Shown here one piece after another: positions 20,279 to 34,265 of a stretch of 64,000 nucleotides of DNA. Positions within the stretch are counted from its first letter, which is position 1. Each line of letters starts with the position of its first letter. The DNA comes from Trifolium pratense. Its lineage: Eukaryota > Streptophyta > Magnoliopsida > Fabales > Fabaceae. The notes under the pieces are model-generated. The model ran no database searches, had not been told where the DNA came from, and worked only from the letters and a program-made list of their open reading frames with translations. The stretch spans positions 68,991,257 through 69,055,256 of the forward strand of contig NC_060060.1 in NCBI RefSeq assembly GCF_020283565.1, read 5' to 3'. Made by a program: the position numbers and the translations under genes.

Positions 20279-23200
20279 ATGGAGGGGACACAAGAAGATG
20301 CACGGCTGGAAGAGCAAAGGCAATCCAATGTGTCACGGTGGACTTCAGATTTTGTTGGAAAATTTGGATCTGTTTCTTTGGAAACTCAAGATGAGACCTT
20401 AAATAATAAAGAATCACCAAGACATTCTAACCAAGATTTTATGTCACCTCAGAGGGCATCACAAATTCTATGGCACACTGGAATGCTATCAGAACCGATA
20501 CCAAATGGTTTTTACTCAGTTGTTCCGGTGAGGATTGATTCACATATCACTTTACTAGTCAGGATATGTAATTGAACTTGGTATGAATGCACAAGCTCGG
20601 AGTATATTTGTTGATCATATGAATGCACAGACTTGGAGTGGAGTATAGTTGTGTTTTCAATATGACTTGCTTATTTTATTGGAGATATTAATTTGGCATG
20701 ATTTATAAAAGATCTTACAGGAGAACAGTGTTTCATTTATTAGTCGAGACTTGAGAATAATTAGTTGAATTGGTACTTCTAATTATTGTTGCATGGGAGG
20801 AAAACAGCAAATGATATCCATTTTCATTTATTCATATATTTTTTAGATTTTTTCTTTGAGTATCTAATTTTGGCCCTTTCTTTTAAGTTTAGTTATTCCG
20901 TTTTGTTCTTATGGTTACTTGCCCGTTCTAGCTATTTGCTTTGTAATATAGTTTTGAAGTGTTCTGCAACAACCTCCTGCTCTTTTATGGCACGTATTAA
21001 TATTATTCCTTTAGTTAATATGTGTTAGTCCTGTTCTCGATGTGTTACCAAGATGCTTTCCTCAACATCTTTCATTTGTCATTAACTAATCTGATAATGT
21101 GCAGGAAAAAAGGCTCAAAAAACTTTTTGATAGTATTCCTACTTTGGATGATCTTCAAGCTTTAGGTGGAGAGGGTTTTAGGGCTGATGTCATTGTTGTG
21201 GATGCAAAGAAAGATAGAAAGTTATCTATGTTGAAGCAACTAATTGTCACATTGGTTAAAGGGTTGAATGCAAATCCAGCTGCAATAATTAAGAAGATAG
21301 CTGTATTAGTATGTACTTCTATTGTATCTTATTTTGTAGATCTTGTTTACCATGTTAGGATTCCCACATATATCATTATTGTTCCATTGTTGTCATTCGA
21401 TACCATTTTTTCCCTGTGCAAAAATGTACGTTAAAATGTCAAATTCGATTCCAAAATAGCCCCGTCGTCAAACTTTAGGAGACTTGTCCGTCGAGTAGGT
21501 TGTTCTATTCGCAGTTTCTACTTTTGGGTTTTAGTCGGCAGCAACTTATTTCAATTAACTTATTTCACCTTATCAATTACAAGTTTGTTGGTCGGCACTA
21601 ATGTCAATTATGCATATTAACTTTCTTTTTATTGCCTTTATTCGAAATTTATTTTAATTTTTGAACATAGTAAAAGGTGTTCAGTATTTTTATTTTGATC
21701 TTAATTTCTACATAGGTTTCTGATTTCTATAAGCGACCAAATGTAGAAAGTCCAGCAAAAGCTGCACTTGAGGAATCCTCGCACATGTTTGAGAGTCACG
21801 GTATCCAGATGCTGGGGCAAATAAGACATGGTTCATGCCGTCCTCGAGCCATCTTATTTAAAGTATTGGCAGATACTGTAGGTCTTGAAAGTAAGCTTAT
21901 GATGGTAAGCCCTAGTTTAATTTGGTTGTTATAAATTGCAATTATTCCCTGCCTTAGTCTTGTTTACCAATGTTTTCAGTCTAATGATAATATATTTAGC
22001 AAAAGAACTAATGACAAATATTCAAATTTGTTTACTATCATATCTAATTTTGAAAGATTATCGTTTCTCTTCATCAGGGTTTTCCAACTGATGGGGCTGC
22101 CGATTGTGTAGACTCATACAAGCATATGTCTGTGATAGTTGTGTTAGACTCTGTGGAACTGCTGGTTGATCTTATGCGCTTTCCTGGCCAATTGTTACCT
22201 CGATCAATCAAGTCAATTCTTATGACACACATTTCCGCAGCAGGAGAGAGTGATTCAGCAGAAAATGATTCTTGTGATTCACCATTAGAACCAAACAGTC
22301 CTTTATATGGGGTTTCAGAGAGGTTAGATGCTGAGAGTTTGTAAACTGTTATTTATTTAATTTTTGCTTTGGCTTAATTACATATTTGCTACCTTTATTG
22401 TTTCTCAAAATTTTATTGTCCCCTAATTTGATTTAACTAAAGTAACAATCCAGTCCTTATCGAGTTATAGTTCCAAGTTCAGCAGTTATAATTGAAGCTG
22501 CATTTGTGTCTCACATTGCCAAGGTTTCCAAGCTCTAGTGCTTATACATGTTTGGGCACCTTCATCCTATGAGATAGGTTTTATGAGTGCGATCCAAATT
22601 CATTTAAGATGATAATAGAGCTGGATTTTGCAAGCAATGTAGCAATTGGACCCATGCCCAAGCTGTGTGTGAGGGTGGCTGGGTGGGTGTTGAAGCTATG
22701 TTGCTACACTGTATCCAAGTCAGCAAAGTCAATAAAAGAGTGGCTCATAAAATAGCAATGCCAGCAAAGACGGCGTCAGACTCTGCACCAAACTGACAGG
22801 GCAATTAATTTTATCACTCTGAAAACAATTAGAAAAAAATTGTTGCAATTGAGGAAGGGGGGAGGGGGACGGAAACTGGACTTTAAATAAACAAGTACAG
22901 CCAGGATAATAATTAAGCCTTTTATATTTGCACTTTGAATTTCAACATCTGAGCATGCATTGTCCAAATGACCTCTAAGCCATCTGTTTTGTCTGTTAAA
23001 AGAGTTGATTGGCGACTAATATTGATTTTCTTAGTCCCCCTTACAGTGCTGAAAAAGATGAGAATCTCCAATTTCATAGAAGATTTGAAGCATCTTTAAA
23101 TGTATCAGGTCCTCCCTTGCGAAACATGATGTTACGATCAAATACCATGGACAGGAAACTAAGGTAATGCTTCCATCCTAGATCTTATGTTTTGGTCTTT

Positions 23201-26200
23201 TTGTCTTGTTATTTTTGTTCAGTTTAATATTCTATTCTCTATCTTTTCCCTTTTCACTTTAAAGTGTGTTATTTTCATTATGATTAGGTTATTTTCTATG
23301 GTTTGTGAACCACATTTGACTAGACTTCTTAAAGATGTAGAATACCAACTGTTTCTTGTTGAATGGTTTTGTTAATTTCCTCAGTTTGTCTCATAGTGAA
23401 CCAAACATTGCAACTTCATTTGGTCGGCGTAGTCGAAGAAAGGTCTTTGCTGAACAGAGGACTGCTAGCTCAAGGTTATTCCTGATTTGTGGTTTTTGCT
23501 ATTGTTACTTTATGATCATGGTGCTTTAAAATTTATCTTTATTTGTTAGATAAGATATTTTATTTAACTTAGATAGCTGGCATTATGAGTTTTTTTAACT
23601 CCGGCAGTATGCGCATCTTTTTCAGAAGCTTATAAGTTGTTTCTCAAAATATTACTCCCTCTGTCCCGACAATATATGCCATTCTAGCAAAAAAAATTGT
23701 GTCACTTTGTATTTTTCAATATCAATGAAAGCATTAATGTTGTTTTTTCTATTACACTACCCCCTAAATATTTATTACTCTCTCCTTTTTCAATACTTGT
23801 AATTTCAATTGTCCATGACATTAATGAAGAGCAATTTTGTAAAGTAAGTCACAACTTTTATTATAAAATTAAAATTAACTACGTTTTTTAATTTGAGTCA
23901 TTAGCTAAAGTGGCTTATGTTGTGGGATGATGGAGTATCTTGCCGTAGATGACAGAAAGTAAAAATTGTTTGCAACCAAATGCAAAATAGCTTATGACTT
24001 ACACAAAAGCTCTAAAAAAAATAAATCACCTTTTTACACAACCTTAAATTCCCATTTTCTTCTATGCCAAACAAATGGGCCTTTGATCGTGGTGTGAACA
24101 GCCTAGAGTTTTTGACATTGTTCCTGGCTTACCTAATATTGTTGGCAAGAATAAAATCCATAATTTCCAGTATTAAGAAATATAGTATGAAATCATCCTA
24201 TACACCAGATCTGATGGGATATATTAGCTGTGCACTCAACGATGATGACTACTATTTCCAAATGTGGGATTTTTCTCATATTTTAAAATTTTCAGAAAGA
24301 AATTGGTCCGGATCGGTATTTTAGTGGTTGGTTCCTACAGTCCTGGTAGACTGACTATCCTGACTTTTGCAGGTAGTGCATGTGTATTTTTTTACTTTGA
24401 TGTTTTTGGAATCTGGCACAAGATGATAGAACTAAAATAACTTTTGTCAAAATTGCACTTGGCCCTATTTCATGAGGAGCAAACCAGTGCTAAATAATAA
24501 TGCTATCGCAACTATAATTCTTTGAAACCAATTATATTTTTTAAATTTGAATCAAGAATGCTGCTTTAGATTTTTATTCTTATGGCAGAAATGCTAGTTT
24601 TATTAGAGATATTTTTCTTACGTTGCTTGTCTTATGTTCTGAAGGTTGTGTGTGATATTTGAGGCCTTTATAATCTGCTGCCTAGTAGAATCACACTCAT
24701 TGTTGTAATTATATGGATTTTGTAGATAAATGACCATATTGTCTTTAAATTTATACTTTCAATTTTCCGACTCAAATTTATCAGAAATCCAGCTTGTACG
24801 ATTAACAGTAATCTCTGATTATCTAATGGTTGGATAAAAGAAAACCACATTCTGCTACTATTTATTCATAGTTTGAAGTACCAAATCATCCAATGTAGTG
24901 TGCACTTGCAAGTTACATGTGCATGTGGCTTGTATATTGTCTATATATTTGCTAGCTTGTACTTTGTTTTCAGCATGGCTTCCATTTGTAAAAGATGCCT
25001 TCTCTGTTGCTGAATAAGTGATGCTGATGCACACCTTGTAACCTTCATTGCATATTAATTACGGGTGATTGGCAGCCTCACTTAGTTAGCAAATTAGTTA
25101 GAGTATGAGATGATAGGCTATAGAAATAATAGGAAGGAGAGGTTAGAGAGGTTATCTTTAGTTTATCAATTTGTGAATCAGTAACATTAGTATCTAAATG
25201 ATCTCAGATTTCAACTTACTAAAATGCTTTAGAATATTAATACTTTGTGCTCAGTCTTCTTTTGAGCTTCAATTTTTTTTTCTTTCTAATTTTGCAGTCC
25301 CGAACATCCATCATTTCAAGCTCGTGGACAGTCCAAGCTTGGCGGTGACAAGACTGCATTTAGAGATTTTGCTGATGACCAGGCTACGTCAAGGTTGCCT
25401 TTATGGTTCCTTAATATTTGCTCGTACCCTGTGATTGGCCATTGGCTTTTATTTTTCACTTGGCATTTTTCCTTACTGGGTTCTTTTTACTGAAGGAAAG
25501 CCAGTTGTTCGTTATCTCTCTTTTTTTACTTCTTTCTTTTCCATCCAAGTTTGGCTGTATAGATCTCTAATAACTAGTTCAAGTTTGGATATAGCAATGA
25601 ATGATATTGGTTAGTTCAATTTTTTTAGTTGAATGATATTGGTTGTATAGATCTCTAAACCTGGCAAAGTCTTCCAGTGATAAATTATCATCACTCTTGG
25701 TGTTGCAGTAGACTAGAAACTTAGATATCATTTCCTTTTGTCCTTATGAATTTGGTGGTGTGGATATATGTTCCTGATGGTCATATATCTTGTTATGCAC
25801 ATTTATGAGAGTATATTTCTTCCTTGTATTTTCAAATAGATAACTCTTTTTTTCAGATCAAGCTATAAATCAGATGGTGCATCCTCATCAGAAACTCGTA
25901 GAATACGAAGAAGAAGCCTCAGTATTACACCAGAGATCGGTGATGATATTGCAAGGTTGGTTGTTGCTCAATTATGCTTCTTTATTGTGTACGCTAAGCT
26001 TGCTGTCCTTGGTGCTGATCAATGTTAAATTGTTTATTATATGTTTGCCATTGATTACTCAAACAAACACAGCCATTTTTTCTGGCACAACATATAAGCT
26101 AATTCAACACATACTTGTACTGTGACTTTATTACCTTCAATGATTCTTTTCTTCTTTCATGAATTCTTTGACTGTATTTTGTGTTTACTATTTTTTATTT

Positions 26201-29200
26201 TTTGCACAATGCATTTTCCCATTCCTTTTGGACATACACATGCTTATGTCAGTTCCTGGACATGTCAATCATTTTGTTTGTTAATCACATGTATAAGTTT
26301 GTGTTTTTTGTTGAATTTTTCTTTCATGTTACTCTTAGCATTTTGTCACTTGGTTTTTTGCCTTTAGAAAGTAGAGGTTCACTTGGAGAAAACATCATTT
26401 CTCATTTCAAGTGGGATGTTATAGGCATTTAAAAGTTTTGCACGGTCTCATTCTATAAACTTTATGTTAGAATTAATTTTCTGAGGAATTAGTTGTCTTT
26501 TTTGCCAGAAAATTGTGCTTCCCTTAAGTATAATACATGGATTTTAGTTGTGAAGATATACTACCTCATCTGTATTGGAATGTACATTGTTTCCCTCTTG
26601 ATCTTGATAGATGTATGCCAGGGGTAGAGCTTTGTTGTTGGCAGCTATGTGACTTTAGAAGGATTTCTGTAATCTGATATGAAAGCGAATTAACTGCTTT
26701 TTAATTTCACTCTGTTTTAGGAAGATTTCTTATTCATGTCCCATTTGCATTTTTTCTTTCCTTAAATACTTTTATTCCAACTTATAAAAGTTTTGGGTGA
26801 CAATTGTTGGATCAATTAACCCTCGCGTGTGCTATTACGTAGTTTACTAATTCGATTGATTGTCAGAGGCTTGGCTGTCATACATGGTTCCTACTTTGTG
26901 CTAAATTACCAATACAACGAATGTATTAATTATGTTAGTACTTTGGTCACGCGAAGTAATGATCCCCCAGTTCCACTTTTCATGGTGCATGATCATATGT
27001 TATTCTAATTCAGAGTATAATGTATTGTATATGTGCTGTTGCTGATTTATAAGTTGTTTTATAACTGTGATAACTCGGGATCCAATCTCTGCAGGGCTGT
27101 GCGAGCAATGAATGAAAAACTAAAGCAAAATCGTCTTCTAAAGGAACAAGGGGATGACAGTTCTCTGTCTCATTCTCCCAGTGATAGAATTAGCAGTGCG
27201 GAGCTTCAGAAAAATGTATGTGTTGTGTGCATTGCTCTGATAACAAATAAGTATGCTATCATTCAAACTGCCTTTCTCTAGCTGTAGCATCTTCAGCATC
27301 CCCTATGCATCCCAGCCGTGGTTGCATCACACAATCTAGAAGATAGTAATATGCTGTCATAAGTCTGATTTTTTTTTTATTATTTATTAAAACAAAGCAT
27401 AACAACTACTCCCTCCGGTCCTTAATAAAAGAAAGAATTACAAATATAGACCAAGGAGTTTATTTAATGTTATAAAAATTAATTGTTATTCCAAATATAC
27501 CCTTATTCTAGGAAACATATCTCACATTAAAAAAATTCCAACAATTAATGCACTTTGAAATATGTTTTTCTTTATAATAAGGATTAAGGATCAAAAACTA
27601 CACCAAATATTTTATTGTAAAAGGAACCAGAGGGAGTTTTAATTTGTTGATGACTACAATATAATTTTATTTTATAATAGATTACAATAGAATCATAACC
27701 ATAATGATTGTGGAGTTATATGTGGTTTTCATTATTGTGGAGGGTAGATGCTGCAGGAGAGTTGAATGGTTAGAAAGAGGGAGACCAAAGAAAATTATAG
27801 ATCAAACCTATTAAGAATGATTTGGAACTAATGACCTGTCATTAGATATTATTCACAATAAGAAATTATGATGTTGTTTAATTCATGTATCCTACTCCGC
27901 ATAGCTGAAAAATGCTTTGATTGTTGTTTCAATGTTGATGGTTATAGTATATGTGCAACTTAATGTATACAAATTTTCGGAATGGTTTCTGTTTTAAAAC
28001 TTGAGTTTGATGCACGTGACTCCTGTACTGCATTATCACAGCTGTCAAATTTCTGTCTTGATGGTCATCATGAAACGTCCCCCTTATTTCCGCTGCACCG
28101 TGACAATATAACTTCGAAGGCAATGTCATTACCCTCTTCACCACATGATTATCGAGGACAAACTTCTGAGACAAGCAGGCCGTCGGGATATGAATTGAGT
28201 GATGAACTGGAGTCAACTTGGAATAAAATCCTTGAATCGTCAATGGCGAATAATAATCCTCTGTTACCATATGAAGAATGGAATATTGATTTCTCAGAAT
28301 TGACTGTTGGAACTCGTGTTGGGATCGGTACGTTTTCAGGTTTACTCTCAAAGTTATTGAAATCATATGATTTATTGCGGCTCAGTATCATTTATATTCG
28401 CTAAGCATGTTTGATTTGCTAAAATGATTGTGAATTGCTGTTTCCGGCTGATTCACATGACTCCAACTATTTCAGAGGTTGGATTTCTACATATTTGTGC
28501 TTGATTGTTAAAGACCCTGATAGATCTGTATCAGATCTGAATTTTTTTTCCTAGGGTTTCCATTATTTTATTTTGAAAATCCAAGAAAAAATTAAAATAA
28601 AATTGCATGATTCATTTTCCACCTTCTTTTCTGGTTTCAACATTTTCAAGGCTTTGGGTTGTCTATGAGTATGGATCTCCTTTAAAGGAAGCATTAAAGT
28701 TTTAGGCAAAGAATTAGTGCATGGGATGGGAAGATGGAAATAAATTAAATAATTAATAAATTACTTAAGAACTCCAACTGAGATTTAATAATTGAGGAAT
28801 GTAAAATCTAACATATTAAGGAAAAAAGTTGATTTTCTCAAATGTATAAAGAAATCAAAATTGGAGGCTCAGTATTTGTGAAAGAAATAAAATTGGAAAA
28901 TTATTAGCAATTATAAGTTAATATTTAATTTTTTACCAACTCAGAGAGTATGATAACACCGATTCTTCAGAAAGTATATCCCTTTTTGGAGTCTCAGTAT
29001 TTGTGAAAGAAATAAAATTGGAAACTTAGCTACTGTACTCTTGTTATTAAGTTGTATTTGCAATTATAAGTTACTTTTTAATTTTTTTTACTAACTCAGA
29101 GTATGATAAGACTGATTGTTTAGAAAGTATACCTTCAATTCAATTCATGATTTGAACTTCCCTGAAGAAAACTAAGTTCATATAATTTTGTGAAACTTCA

Positions 29201-31013
29201 TTGCTCTATAATTTTCCAGGGTTCTTTGGAGAAGTTTTCCGTGGCATATGGAATGGCACAGATGTTGCAATCAAGGTTTTCCTAGAGCAAGATTTAACTG
29301 CTGAAAACATGGAAGATTTTTGCAATGAGATATCCATTCTCAGGTATCTTGTGATGATTTTCTGTTTGTCAGTAATTTTATGTTACATCCGACATTGGCT
29401 GACTTTTTTTGTCTTTTATTCTGCTCCAGCCGACTCAGACATCCTAATGGTACTCACTAACCTCTTGTTATTTATATAGTTATATGGCTTTTCTAGAATG
29501 AAAATATTTGCAAGACAATCTAAATTGTTGTATCATCATTTTATCAAATTCTTAAAATTATTATAATGGTATTTTGCATATACTGTCCTCCTAAGAGTAT
29601 CTCATGTCATGTAAAGAAATAAGAATATCTCATGCAGCATATTTCCTTTGAGATCATATATTTGTGATTGAATTTTATGCAGTCATCTTATTTCTGGGCG
29701 CATGCACAAAGCCACCACGCTTGTCAATGGTGACCGAATATATGGAAATGGGATCTTTGTTCTACTTGATTCATGTGAGCGGTCAAAAGAAGAAGCTTAG
29801 TTGGCGAAGAAGACTAAAGATGCTGCGTGACATATGCAGGTATGTTCTGGTTATTCACACCCTCCAGAACCTTCTCTTAAATCTCCATGCTTTTCCAATT
29901 TAAGCCATTTAAACTTTGTTGTCCATTTACATTCATGATTGTCAGATATTGTTGGTTCCACAAATATCAATTATATATATGGTGGTAAATTTTATTCATC
30001 CAGCCTAATGGAACGCAAGACAGCGGATCTTAGCATAGGGAATAAGGCAAATAATAATAATTTTTTAAGGTTTTTGCCCGATGAAAGCGAAATGCAATTT
30101 ACAACTCATCAGAAGTTGAGTTTAATTTATAATCAAGTGCCAGATTGTATTTCATTGTAGTCAAACTGTTTGTTCTGCTAGACTTGTCAATTTGGTGGAT
30201 TATGTTAGTTTGATAGTTGATATTGGTAGGGTTGTATTTCATTTGTTTACATTTGCACAATTGTATTTCATTTGTTGACATTTACAAAAACACCTTGGTG
30301 GCGAGTAGGGGATTGATGCATATACATCGAATGAAGATTATTCACCGTGATGTGAAAAGTGCAAATTGTCTTGTGGATAAGCATTGGACAGTGAAAATCT
30401 GTGATTTCGGACTGTCGAGAATAATTACAGATTCTCCCATGAGAGATGGTTCTTCAGCTGGAACACCAGAATGGATGGCTCCTGAACTGATTCGAAATGA
30501 ACCATTCACTGAAAAATGTGATATCTTTAGCCTAGGGGTGATAATGTGGGAGCTCTGCACCTTGAATAGGCCGTGGGAAGGCGTACCTCCAGAGAGGGTA
30601 TGTTGAGATTTCTCACGATTTCTATTTCAACTTTTGTTAAGGTTCTATATTTGAAAGATATATGTTGAGTCCTAGAATTAAAATGATAATTTATGTTGGC
30701 CATTATTCTCTGCTGATTAGGTGGTTTATACTGTTGCTAATGAGGGTTCCAGATTGGAGATTCCCGAAGGCCCACTAGGCAGGCTGATTTCAGGTCTCTG
30801 CAACTTATTCATAACTTGATTCAAGGCCCCTTTTTTTTATAAAAGAAAAAAAAAAAATCATCAAAGCGTATATTAGTATTATAATTCAAGTCCTATTTAG
30901 TTTAACTGGTTACTTGATTTTCATGTGCAGAGTGTTGGGCAGAACCGAATGAGCGACCAAGTTGTGAGGAGATCCTATCTCGCTTGGTGGACATCGAGTA
31001 CTCAATGTCTTGA
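20279..31013 (+). CDS. Raf-like (CTR1/EDR1-type) Ser/Thr protein kinase, 16 coding exons, 813 aa
   Basis: Coding exons: 20279-20527, 21105-21308, 21716-21904, 22078-22322, 23047-23163, 23385-23474, 25298-25393, 25857-25955, 27095-27215, 28042-28327, 29220-29343, 29430-29449, 29683-29839, 30309-30597, 30721-30793, 30931-31013. All introns are GT..AG and the joined frame is open to TGA. The start MEGTQEDARLEEQ was preferred; an in-frame ATG at 20240 would add 13 residues. Residues 84-290 form the EDR1/CTR1 N-terminal domain (KRLKKLFDSIP, RADVIVVDAKKDR, FKVLADTVGLESKLMMGFP). A Ser/Arg-rich linker follows. The kinase domain is about 553-810: glycine loop GIGFFGEV, Lys584 (VAIK), HRDVKSAN with Asp680, DFG 698-700, GTPEWMAPE to 725. 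All catalytic residues are present. The closest relative I recall is Arabidopsis At2g31010. Such kinases act in the cytosol in stress and hormone signalling; the substrate is unknown. Confidence 0.92.
23655..23935. mobile_element. Stowaway-type MITE inside a kinase intron
   Basis: Ends CTCCCTCTGTCCC and (inverted) GGGATGATGGAG, with TA on both sides (23653-23654 and 23936-23937). It is about 281 bp and lies in the 1.8-kb intron 23475-25297. The rest of that intron shows nothing recognisable. Confidence 0.7.
27409..27636. mobile_element. Stowaway-type MITE inside a kinase intron
   Basis: Begins CTCCCTCCGGTCC after TA (27407-27408) and ends GGAACCAGAGGGAG. The expected TA on the right is altered to TT. 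It is about 228 bp and lies in intron 27216-28041. Confidence 0.7.
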
Positions 31014-32657
31014 TGCAGTGGTTATCTTTTGTACATAGTGAACTCTGGGTAGAGTTATCATATTGTATTATCGGCTGTTGTAAAATAATATGAATTTTAT
31101 TTTATGTTCTCAGAACATGTTGAAACGTGCATTCCTCTTCCTTTGATGCAAAAACATATCTTATGTGAGGAGAGGGGGAAAAGAAGCAATGGCTGATTTT
31201 TATCCATCACTCATTGCACAAAAAACCTTTGACCTTTCATATATTAGTTAAAGATTTTGACAGAAGTAATTCATGACATAAAGATACTACCTCCGTCCCA
31301 TTTTATAAGGGCTTTTTCTAACATGCATAGGTCTGTATGATGCACAAGTACTTTTTTACCAATGGACTAAAGAGATCAACAAAATATTATGGTACACCCA
31401 CGGTACTAAATTAGTCCTTATCATTGTTTCTCTCCCAATTCCTCTACACAGTGACACAGATCTGTTGCCTCATCGCCGGCCACCCACCCACGTCCCCATC
31501 TCGACGGCGACCTTAGCACTAACGTCTCCTTCCACCTTCCACCTTCCTCAATTCCTCAAGATCAGATCCACACTGTTGCAACTCTGTCCCTTTTTCACAT
31601 GTTTGTTTACCATTATTTTCCAAGCTTATGCTAAATCTGAGTATTGTTTTTATTTGAACGGTGCAAAATGGTCTTGCACGGTGAAAAACTTAAACAGGTT
31701 GTGCACAGTAGACATCGCCTTTTATATAAGACCTTATTAGCCATATCACAGGAATTAAGTGAGTAGTTTATTCAGTTAAAAACATTAATTTTATCCTTAA
31801 TTTATGTCATTGTTCCAATTTTACCTCTATTGGGATTAGGGATGTCAACGATAAGAGAGCCAAAGTGCATCACATTCTTGAGAAGCCGTGAAACCTCTTA
31901 ACTTCGACTTGAACCAAACTTCAAACAATGATTATGTTCAGCAAATTAGAACAAGTGTTCATAACTCACACATGAAATCTCGGTACCATTGATCGAATTT
32001 ATCAAAATGACACGTTTGTTAAGGCCGTGTGTCTCATATCCTTTTCATGAGAATTTAAGAGTCAAACCCTTGAACTCTATGAAGCGGCCCCACTTCATTC
32101 TCATATAGGTAGACCATATCATAAATGCACCCATAATTATGCATTCAAGCAAACATATGCTATATGTCTATTAAGAGGAAAATCTCATCCTATCATTTTT
32201 TCTTTTATGGTCAAAGTACTTTTATCTCTTGGGATGTATTTATTATTGTCAAGTACTTCAATCACTTTAATAGTGTACTTTCATCATTGAACTCAAGACT
32301 TGATGTTATTCAAGTGTGAGTTGAGTTTCCACCATTGGTGATCAATTAGATATGGGCTTGTATCACATCCCTAATGATGTCTTCAATGACTTAACCATCA
32401 TTATCCAAAAACATCATATCTTTGTCAATCCTTTCGTCAAAGAATTGCAATATTTTCCAACTTTATAACATTTGAATATTCAATCAACTACATAGCTATG
32501 CTTTTTAGAAACTTTGAATATTCCTTTATTTGATAGTTTTAACCGCTATCACAAAACTATGACTTTTTGTCATTCTATTATTATTGTGTCATATACTCAT
32601 ATGCACAAACTTTATGTCATTATTCTCTTGTTATAACATATTTAATAATCATTTCAA
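31014..32657. other. Kinase 3' UTR and intergenic DNA with a Stowaway-like terminus
   Basis: The 3' UTR covers roughly 31014-31110; AATAAT at about 31086 could serve for polyadenylation. TA then CTACCTCCGTCCC at 31287 is a Stowaway-type left terminus; a right end was not fixed. At 31465-31600 is a short Pro/Ser-rich open stretch without recognised homology. The remainder (31765-32657) is AT-rich with nothing recognised. Confidence 0.45.
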
Positions 32658-33562
32658 CTAGTCCCACACCCGTGCGATGCACAGGTGTTATGTGGTATTT
32701 TATATTATAATGTTGAAAAATTATTTGTATAAATTGTAACAATAAGTATTATAAAATGAAAATAATAATAATAATAATAATATAAAAGTGATGTACTTAT
32801 CACTTCCTCCAACCAATATATATATACCTATATGTATAGAGAATGAGTACGGACCATCAAAATTGAATGAAATATATTTATTTTTTTGGTGGGGTGTGTC
32901 AGCCAATGCAATAGTGCAACGCATAGGCGACACACTAAAATTGAATGAAATATGATAATGATAATGGTTATTATATATTTCAATCTCATAACCTAACTTT
33001 TTGCATAACCTTCACTCTTCTCTAAAATTATAATGTAATTAAGTCAATAATGTATATTTTCGTATTTTTTTTGTGTGACTAAATTATAAACTCTTTGTTG
33101 TTTCTATGAAAACGGTTGACATTTAAATGGGATAAATGTTGAAAGAGAATCCAACCATGTTCATCTTCATTGTCACTAAGAAATGTTATAATAATGTAGA
33201 AAAATGTAACATCACAACATCAATTTTTGGATAATTGGAGAGGTATAATTCAATAATAATGTAGAAAATTGTAACATCTTGTGACATCAATTTTTGGATA
33301 ATTGGAGAAGCATAATTCTTTATTATTTATTATGAGACTGATATAATATAAAAAAAAATAGAGATGAGAATGATATAATATTGATTATATTGAAAAAAAA
33401 TATAAGGAAGTGATGTGGAAACAAAAAAAAATAGAGATGAAAATGATATAATATAAGGAAGTGATGTGGCATTATTGTGTGATTTAATTGGATGTAAATG
33501 AGTGATGTGGATTAGGGTTAAGATGGATAGTAGGAGAACTATCTAGGAATTATATATATAGA
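32658..33562 (-). mobile_element. Non-autonomous Helitron, 905 bp
   Basis: Read on the minus strand, it starts TCTATATATATAATTCC and ends CTAG. Just before the end is a hairpin, ACACCTGTGC-ATC-GCACGGGTGT, with one mismatch. It is inserted between A and T without a target duplication (A|TC...CTAG|T). These are the three classic Helitron marks. There is no Rep/helicase gene. Internally, ATAGAGATGA..AATGATATAATAT and TGTAACATC..TTTTTGGATAATTGGAGA phrases are directly repeated (about 33200-33460). Confidence 0.82.
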
Positions 33563-34265
33563 TTTGAAGTTCAACTTCCACTTGAATGTATCCTACATTC
33601 AATACATTAAACATGTATAACATCAACAAACATGATCATAAAGATTTGTCATGACCAACATTTATTTCATAAGATGGTTTCACCATGTCATATACCCCAC
33701 ATGAACTTAAAATATTTTGTAGAATTTATTTTGTAGAATTTAATACATGTATCATAAATTCTAAATGTCAAAATCAAGTTTCATGTATAAATATGTTCTA
33801 TGGTAAATTCAAGTAATCATCATAATAGGAAGATAAACAATGACTCAAAATCATTAACATTTTCTATAACTTAATTTCCTCCATGAACAATTACCAACTT
33901 GCAATAATTTCAAAATACTCAATCAATCTTATAATCAAGATAAGCAAGAAATTAACAATAACTTTCATATTATCATACACATATAATATGATCATCACTT
34001 TTCAAATTTAATAACTTCTTGCACAAAATAATAATAACACCAAAATATGCATTTCATATTTTAACAATTCATATACCCTACTTTTATATTAAAAGAAGAT
34101 CATATAAAACCATGTCTATAAACCAAACTTATTCAAACTTGTCAAAATTCACATACTTTGAATATAGTTTCTACATCATGTATATATCAAGACAAATTAT
34201 CTGTGTACCTTTCACCATAATCATAAGTATATATGTGTTCATTTCTCCTTCAATAAATTAAACTT
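33563..34265. other. AT-rich intergenic stretch
   Basis: Only short chance open frames. It is continuous with 43696 onward if the hAT-type insertion is removed. Nothing recognised. Confidence 0.4.

Noticed and set aside
28149..28391. Minus-strand frame at the kinase exon 10
   Set aside because: Antisense shadow of a real exon.
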